Positions 59,757 to 64,000 of a stretch of 64,000 bases of DNA are shown one piece after another. Position numbers and translations under genes: made by a program. Location of the stretch: assembly GCA_041390365.1 (NCBI GenBank), contig JAWKQB010000001.1, positions 496,001 through 560,000 on the forward strand, written 5' to 3'. Below the pieces are notes generated by a model, which was given only the letters and a program-made list of their open reading frames with translations, ran no database searches and was not told the origin of the DNA. The DNA is from Syntrophotaleaceae bacterium (lineage in GTDB: Bacteria > Desulfobacterota > Desulfuromonadia > Desulfuromonadales > Syntrophotaleaceae). Every line of letters begins with the position of its first letter. Position 1 is the first letter of the stretch.

Positions 59757-60356
59757 ATGGACTCACAAATTGATGTGGTTATACAGAAAACAGCCAAATT
59801 AAAGGACCGGCTTGGCCTGCTTGTTACTAAGAATGAATATCCAACCAATAGAAGAAGCCAGATTTTGCTGGCATATCACAGCATATTGGCAGAGCACCAC
59901 TCAGCTATTTTCTTCTTAATCCAAAATGATCTCTGCGGCTCCGCCTTCGCTTTAGCTCGACCAGTTTATGAAACTCTTTATCGTGCCCACTGGATTGCAG
60001 CCTGTGCTAACGAAACGCAGGTAAATAACCTCTTCGAAGACAAAGACATTTTTCCAAAAATGCATGTTTTAGTTTCGCAAATTGATAAAGCATTCAATTC
60101 TGGCAACTTTTGGCAAACCATAAAGAGAAGTACCTGGAACCCTATGAATGATTACACTCATTCGGGAATACGCCAAGTTGGTCGCCGATTTAATGACAAT
60201 CAAGTGCTTCAAAATTATGAAAAAGAAGAAATTCTTGAGGTCTTAAATGGTACCAATATGGCTCTTTTGCTCATTGCAAGCCTGTTTTTCAGTTTCTTCG
60301 GGAAAGATGATGCGTACAGTGAAGTTAGAGAAATGATTTTGAATTACAACAATTGA
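59757..60356 (+). CDS. Helical cassette protein of unknown function
   Basis: A 199-residue mostly helical protein starting right behind attC site 1. 'SILAEHHSAIFFLIQNDLCG' and 'SAFALARPVYETLYRAHWIA' match a family of helical proteins of unknown function often seen in accessory regions (the pattern 'GSAFAL.RP..E...R..W'). AT-rich. ATG 59757 fits the family start; an ATG at 59724, inside the attC right core, is the alternative. Confidence 0.65.
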   Translation: MDSQIDVVIQKTAKLKDRLGLLVTKNEYPTNRRSQILLAYHSILAEHHSAIFFLIQNDLCGSAFALARPVYETLYRAHWIAACANETQVNNLFEDKDIFPKMHVLVSQIDKAFNSGNFWQTIKRSTWNPMNDYTHSGIRQVGRRFNDNQVLQNYEKEEILEVLNGTNMALLLIASLFFSFFGKDDAYSEVREMILNYNN

Positions 60357-60363
60357 AATCAGC

Positions 60364-60435
60364 GCATAACAATGCCATGCACGGGGATGGGAATTCCGTT
60401 GCGCTCCATTCCCACCTGTGATGGCCACGTTCGGC
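60364..60435 (+). other. attC-like integron recombination site 2
   Basis: GCATAAC at the left and GTTCGGC at the right, with ATGGGAAT and ATTCCCAC arms around the loop CCGTTGCGCTCC. The loop and arm sequence are very similar to attC sites of environmental and Vibrio-type cassettes. Length 72 bp. Confidence 0.85.
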
Positions 60436-60449
60436 ATGGAATTAAACAA

Positions 60450-60986
60450 ATGATAACTGTTCGACCAGAGAGGGTTGAAGACCAAGCAGCGATTCAGGGT
60501 GTGAGAGCTGCAGCTACTGCCACTCTCCGACAGATCTATCGTCCCAAACAAAGGGCCATCGAAAACAAGTCCCGGATAAGCCCGGGTCTTCAAAGGCTCG
60601 TTGCGGTCGTTGATGGACAAGTCGTTGGAACGGTCCAGTATTACATAGAAAACCAATCGGTTTGCCTCGTTGGCCTTGGGGTGGCCGCAGACTATAGACA
60701 AAAAGGTGTTGCTCGCAGTCTGATCCGCCACTTGGAGAATGTCGGTAAAAGGGAAAAGGCAATTCAGCTTAAACTGCACACGGTTAAAGAAACGGGAAAC
60801 GTGGATGTATTCAAACGGCTTGGATTCACAGTCGTTGCAGAACGAGAAGACGATTTTTTTGAAAGTGACAGGTTTGATAAGTTGACTGATGTTGAGCTGA
60901 TTATGCAGATCCCGAGCACAGCGCCGAACCATAAGGTCAACCGGCCTGGTGATACAGGGGAGATTTCCCGAGGAAGTCTCTACTAA
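60450..60986 (+). CDS. GNAT-family acetyltransferase (cassette gene)
   Basis: A 178-residue GNAT N-acetyltransferase starting 15 bases behind attC site 2. 'ITVRPERVEDQAAIQGVRAA' is the usual start, and 'LVGLGVAADYRQKGVARSLI' (near residues 72-91) is the acetyl-CoA binding motif (Q/R-x2-G-x-A). 'LHTVKETGNVDVFKRLGFTV' follows the fold. The substrate is unknown. The C-terminal ~25 residues run past a GCCGAAC core-like sequence (60922 area) and look foreign, so the original cassette end, with its attC, seems truncated. Confidence 0.8.
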   Translation: MITVRPERVEDQAAIQGVRAAATATLRQIYRPKQRAIENKSRISPGLQRLVAVVDGQVVGTVQYYIENQSVCLVGLGVAADYRQKGVARSLIRHLENVGKREKAIQLKLHTVKETGNVDVFKRLGFTVVAEREDDFFESDRFDKLTDVELIMQIPSTAPNHKVNRPGDTGEISRGSLY

Positions 60987-61029
60987 ATTGTTCCGGCACG
61001 ACGCAGCCGGTTACCAAAATCGTAGCGCC

Positions 61030-61305
61030 TTACCGCACGCGGCGACTTTCATCCACATCATCTGCGAGCCAAGCCTTGATAAGCGACTGATAAGGCATAT
61101 CACGTTTGTTCGCTTCGATTTTGATGCGATCAAGCAGAGCTTCCGGCAAGCGGAGCGATATTGTTTTGGTTGAGGGCTTCAGGTTTGGAAAAGAAGCGGG
61201 CCGAGCCTGGCTCCAATCCATGTAGTCGGTGGAATCATGGCTTTCCCAAAATTCTCTTTCCTCAGCTTCAGTCTTAAACTCGGGCATCTTTTTTTGTTTG
61301 CTCAT
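61030..61305 (-). CDS. brnA: BrnA-family antitoxin
   Basis: A 91-residue antitoxin: an acidic N-terminal part ('FKTEAEEREFWESHDSTDYM') that would bind the toxin, and a ribbon-helix-helix DNA-binding end ('STKTISLRLPEALLDRIKIEANKRDMPYQSL', positions about 49-79). ATG 61305 overlaps the end of brnT by 32 bases. It would repress its own operon from the palindrome at 61596-61614. The pair is reversed relative to the cassette array, as is common for toxin-antitoxin cassettes, which carry their own promoter. Confidence 0.88.
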   Translation of the reverse strand: MSKQKKMPEFKTEAEEREFWESHDSTDYMDWSQARPASFPNLKPSTKTISLRLPEALLDRIKIEANKRDMPYQSLIKAWLADDVDESRRVR

Positions 61306-61591
61306 AAATTGCTCTCTCTTTATGGTGCATATCACGAGCGGAAATCACTCGGATCAGAGTACCGCTACCTCTCAATGTGAAGGTGATATGCAACAAGCGT
61401 GTATCATCGGTTTCACCAAGGGCGTGATAACGAGATTCTTTTTGGCTGTGCTTGTTGTCTTCCAGGATAAGCAGCGGTTCATTGAAGAATATTTGCTCGG
61501 CCTCGGACTGGTAAACGCCGTGCTTTTTCGCGTTCTTACGCGAATTTCCTTCGTCCCAGTCAAAGCCTGTTATCTGCGCCCAGTCGATCAT
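61274..61591 (-). CDS. brnT: BrnT-family RNase toxin
   Basis: A 105-residue BrnT toxin, a RelE-like RNase. 'GFDWDEGNSRKNAKKHGVYQ' (near residues 9-28), 'HALGETDDTRLLHITFTL' and 'IRVISARDMHHKERAIYE' are the family blocks; the last contains the active-site Arg/His-rich strand. Full length and intact. A strong promoter precedes it. Confidence 0.92.
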   Translation of the reverse strand: MIDWAQITGFDWDEGNSRKNAKKHGVYQSEAEQIFFNEPLLILEDNKHSQKESRYHALGETDDTRLLHITFTLRGSGTLIRVISARDMHHKERAIYEQTKKDARV

Positions 61592-61595
61592 GGTT

Positions 61596-61625
61596 GTATA
61601 TTATCAAAATATACATAGTTGTCAA
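61596..61625 (-). promoter_or_regulatory. brnTA promoter and operator
   Basis: On the minus strand TTGACA (61620-61625) and TAATAT (61598-61603) are 16 bp apart, close to consensus. The -10 region and spacer lie in the inverted repeat GTATATT-N5-AATATAC (61596-61614), a fitting operator for BrnA. The ATG of brnT is five bases away from the repeat. A near-copy of the operator lies at 62718-62736. Confidence 0.75.
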
Positions 61626-61630
61626 CCAGC

Positions 61631-61693
61631 GCTAACCACGGCATTGAGCAGGACGCGCAAAAAGCCGCGCGCCTCTCATGCCAAACGTTGAAG
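61631..61693 (+). other. attC-like integron recombination site 3
   Basis: GCTAAC at the left and GTTGAAG at the right, arms GGCATTGAGCAGGACGCGC and GCGCGCCTCTCATGCC (with unpaired bases), loop AAAAAGCC. It closes the brnTA cassette. A diverged copy is at 62741-62800. Confidence 0.8.
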
Positions 61694-61760
61694 CTGTAGA
61701 AAAACCATGAAATGTGGTAAGATGCGGGAAAATTTCATGAAATAAAGGAGGGGATTGCCG

Positions 61761-62258
61761 GTGGCCCGCTTCAAGTCCTACGACTACAACCAGACCGTCC
61801 TTTTGCCGATCGATTTCGAACAACAGATCCTGCCCTGCACTTTTGAACACTCCCTCCATTACCTGGTCGACAACGAACTCGACCTGAACATCTTCGATTC
61901 CAAATTCAACAACGACGAGTGCGGCCTTCCCGCCTACGACCCGGCTATTCTGCTCAAGATCGTGCTTCTGGCCTACTCCCGCGGAGTGACCAGCAGCCGT
62001 AAGATCGAAGCCCTGTGCCGGGAAAACGTGATTTTCATGGCCCTGTCCGCCGACAGCCGGCCCCATTTCACCACCATCGCCGACTTCATCTCCTCCTCCC
62101 ACGAGCAGATCGCCGACCTGTTCCAGCAGGTGCTGATGGTCTGCGATTCCCTGGGATTGATCGGCAAGGAGATGTTCGCTATCGATGGCTGCAAGATGCC
62201 CTCAAACGCCTCCAAGGAGTGGAGTGGCACCCTGACCGATCTGGGGGGCGGGTCCTGA
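61761..62258 (+). pseudogene. IS1182-family transposase, N-terminal part
   Basis: From a GTG at 61761 (GGAGGGG before it) the frame reads 'ARFKSYDYNQTVLLPIDFEQ', 'LPAYDPAILLKIVLLAYSRG', 'SRPHFTTIADFISSS' and 'MFAIDGCKMPSNASKEWSGT', the N-terminal and first catalytic block (D in 'IDGCK') of IS1182 transposases. It is cut at 62258. A short piece of the same protein ('EALTKAGCKIKEFLKKNKQH') appears near 62545-62625 in a damaged frame, with 250 bp of other sequence between. Confidence 0.75.
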
Positions 62259-62717
62259 TTGCAGATATCGCGTTTCCGAGTGCAGCTGCGAGGGACGCTG
62301 CTGCAGAGATTTGTAGCGACAGTTGGGATGATACCGAGCACTATTGGGTCGCAGAGGAAATGCTGGTAGTTATTGAGGGTGCCGGGTTCAAGATGCATTT
62401 TCAGCAGGTTTCAAGTTGTGCCGGCATAGTTCAACTTTCGAAAATGGGTTAGCAAATACATCAACGCGTTTTGCTGTTAGATTGGTCCGAGCCCCCCTTT
62501 TGGTCAACAAGCACCGTGACGAGGACAAGCAGACGGGAAGACGAGCAAAAAGAAGCCCTGACTAAGGCCGGCTGCAAGATCAAGGAGTTTCTGAAAAAGA
62601 ACAAGCAGCACCTAGGCCGCAGTCATATGTCCAATGGAAGCTATTGACCAAGCTGCACAATATGACCAAGGTTCACCGTTACGGCTGGTCCTTGTGAGAG
62701 GGAAGGGTGCATGTGCC
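62259..62717. other. Debris between IS1182 fragment and the last attC-like site
   Basis: Contains the tail of an unidentified coding fragment ('DDTEHYWVAEEMLVVIEGAG', ending at 62452), a degenerate GGTCCGAGCCCC transposon-end motif (62482-62495) and the second IS1182 fragment. No complete gene is visible. Confidence 0.45.
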
Positions 62718-62736
62718 GTATATTGTTAAAATATAC
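62718..62736. promoter_or_regulatory. Orphan copy of the BrnA operator
   Basis: GTATATTGTTAAAATATAC matches the brnTA operator in 17 of 19 positions and is likewise followed by an attC-like site. The brnT gene that should adjoin it is missing, so this appears to be the trace of a second brnTA cassette. Confidence 0.6.
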
Positions 62737-62740
62737 ATAA

Positions 62741-62800
62741 TCCATAGGATTGAGCGGGATGTGCAAAAAGCCGCGTGCCCTCTCATGCTACATGTTGGCA
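62741..62800 (+). other. attC-like integron recombination site 4 (diverged)
   Basis: Arms GGATTGAGCGGGATGTGC and GCGTGCCCTCTCATGC with the same loop AAAAAGCC as site 3, right core GTTGGCA. Left core degenerate. It precedes the S51-type peptidase gene. Confidence 0.65.
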
Positions 62801-62851
62801 GAGCTGGCTGATGCAGACCCAAAGTTTTGTTCTTTTGAGGTAATTCAAATT

Positions 62852-63538
62852 ATGAGCTTGGTCTTCCTGAGCGATCAATTGATTCGCGATAATGACGAAA
62901 CTGATTGTGCCATTATGTCCTTGCTTGATGAGCGGAATAATAACACTTTATTTTACATTCCTTCTCAAGGAGACAAAGACAGGTTTTTCTATTCAAGGAT
63001 CGTTTCGTATTATTCACGGTTCGGAATACGTGTGATGGATTATTTCGATCTAGAGAATAAATTCGAGGAAAAAAGGATTGAAGAACTATTTAATGCAGGT
63101 GCTGTCCATTTAAGTGGAGGCTCAACTTTCCATTTTCTTCAAAATCTCCAGAGAAGAAATTTTTTACCAGTTCTTCAAAAGTACGTGGCAAACGGGGGAA
63201 CCCTTATTGGTGTCAGCGCAGGTGCTCTGTTGATGACGCCGCATATTTCGGCATCATTAGTCTATGGTGATCCATTAATAGAGGGAATGGATACTCAAGC
63301 CCTGAATCTCGTAGATTGGGAATTCTTTCCGCATGTCAATTCTCTGATAACGGAAGATAAAATTATTGCGTATTCAAGGCAGACGGAGAAAATAATACTA
63401 TCTTGCGAAGATGGTGATGGGATTATCGTGTCCGATGCGGGGACTCGGTACATCGGAAATGTTAAAGAGTATTTCAATGGGGCCTTGAGGGACAATAAGG
63501 TGTCATCGGGGTCGGACCAGCGGAAACCGTCGATTTAA
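62852..63538 (+). CDS. S51-type peptidase / dipeptidase E-like protein (cassette gene)
   Basis: A 228-residue protein with the class I glutamine-amidotransferase-like fold. The serine nucleophile sits in 'GTLIGVSAGALLMTP' (near residues 127-141), preceded by 'AGAVHLSGGSTFHFLQNL' (near 94-111), a pairing typical of S51 peptidases (dipeptidase E, cyanophycinase). AT-rich like the other cassettes. The start at 62852 is favoured, 51 bases behind attC site 4. The last codons read through the GGGGTCGGACCAG transposon-end motif at 63508-63520, so the natural C-terminus is lost. Confidence 0.75.
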   Translation: MSLVFLSDQLIRDNDETDCAIMSLLDERNNNTLFYIPSQGDKDRFFYSRIVSYYSRFGIRVMDYFDLENKFEEKRIEELFNAGAVHLSGGSTFHFLQNLQRRNFLPVLQKYVANGGTLIGVSAGALLMTPHISASLVYGDPLIEGMDTQALNLVDWEFFPHVNSLITEDKIIAYSRQTEKIILSCEDGDGIIVSDAGTRYIGNVKEYFNGALRDNKVSSGSDQRKPSI

Positions 63539-63691
63539 AATGCGAAATTTCAAAATATGGCTCTTAGAGGCGTCGGCGGCAGGCGCTTGGGAAGCCTGAA
63601 AAGCGGAAATTGTTGGAACGGGATCTTCCGATGACGATGTCGGTCCCTGCTTGATTATCCAGTATCAGTCCTGCAGCGGTGGTATTGCAAA

Positions 63692-64000
63692 ATGTCCCAT
63701 TCACGATTCTACGTTCTTCTGAAGGAAAGGGTTCTCCGGTTACTGTTTCCACCGGCACTGGCATGGTCGCTGCTCCTGCTCTTCGCCGAGGAGGTGGGCC
63801 GTATGCAACGGCTGAATCCTTTTCCCGAAGGCACGGCAACGCACCTCCTGTTCGAGGCGTTTGTGGATTGGCCGTTGCCGGTCTTGACGGGCTTCCTGGC
63901 AGCCGTCTGGCTGTTGCGTCGCTGGCCAGTCTTCCTGCGCCTGTGGCCGCCCGCATCCGTGGCCGTTACCCTGATTCACCTCCTCTTTCATGGCGCGCTG
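63692..64000 (+). CDS. Partial membrane protein running off the window
   Basis: From ATG 63692 the frame stays open for 103 codons to the end of the window. It is GC-rich like the host core genes and has at least two hydrophobic segments ('LFPPALAWSLLLLFA' near residue 19 and 'VLTGFLAAVWLLRRW' near 64). No motif I recognise. The 63539-63691 stretch before it has no supported gene. Confidence 0.5.
   Translation, partial: MSHSRFYVLLKERVLRLLFPPALAWSLLLLFAEEVGRMQRLNPFPEGTATHLLFEAFVDWPLPVLTGFLAAVWLLRRWPVFLRLWPPASVAVTLIHLLFHGAL

Overview
The window is a GC-rich bacterial chromosome segment that looks like an anaerobic deltaproteobacterium of the Desulfuromonadales (Geobacter/Pelobacter/Desulfuromonas relatives). 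The main reasons are the run tilS, ftsH, folP, cdaA, ybbR, glmM, pdxJ, acpS, CBS protein, tsaE, lysC, citramalate synthase, plus an oxygen-defence set (rubrerythrin-like protein, neelaredoxin-type superoxide reductase, ferredoxin) and a GEMM-I cyclic-dinucleotide riboswitch. No rRNA genes and no CRISPR array are visible.

Layout. 1-5.5 kb: end of a DUF4405-like membrane protein, a DedA protein, a complete IS4-family insertion sequence with target duplication, an MscS channel and a secreted protein. 5.6-11.5 kb: an accessory stretch with a thioredoxin/HxlR pair, two related MNT-HEPN toxin-antitoxin loci (one with a broken toxin), Fic and Doc remnants, two hydrolases and several non-coding repeat families. 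11.5-20.8 kb: tRNA-Leu, pabBC, the oxygen-defence genes, an amidase, a periplasmic Cache protein and rsgA. 20.8-25.3 kb: a scrambled group II intron inserted just behind a terminator, a truncated tRNA-Ala copy, an integrase remnant and a PAS-GGDEF-EAL gene, closed by the intact tRNA-Ala; this resembles a decayed element integrated at tRNA-Ala. 25.4-34.1 kb: purine permease, a cupin gene with an in-frame TGA, a vgrG whose middle third is inverted, and two copies of a RAYT-type transposon (one internally deleted) lying in or beside damaged genes. 34.1-55 kb: ordinary core genes (cheW behind its riboswitch, tRNA-Met, the tilS-to-cimA run, agmatine-to-putrescine genes aguA/aguB, a DedA-PAP2 fusion, a Lon-type protease).

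55.1-63.5 kb is the most interesting part. A truncated integron integrase is followed directly by an AT-rich two-gene operon (P-loop ATPase plus FRG-domain protein). Then come a RAYT transposase and a series of small unrelated genes separated by attC-like sites: a hypothetical protein, a helical hypothetical protein, a GNAT acetyltransferase, a reversed brnTA toxin-antitoxin pair, an IS1182 remnant and an S51-type peptidase. I read this as a decaying integron cassette array carrying a candidate defence operon. A GC-rich membrane protein gene runs off the right edge.

How the genes work together. The core block links tRNA modification (TilS, TsaE), folate (PabB, PabC, FolP), cyclic-di-AMP signalling (CdaA, YbbR protein), cell-wall precursor supply (GlmM), pyridoxal phosphate (PdxJ), carrier-protein activation (AcpS) and amino-acid synthesis (LysC, CimA). 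The accessory blocks hold toxin-antitoxin modules, transposon ends and cassette genes, with much evidence of inversion, truncation and frameshift.
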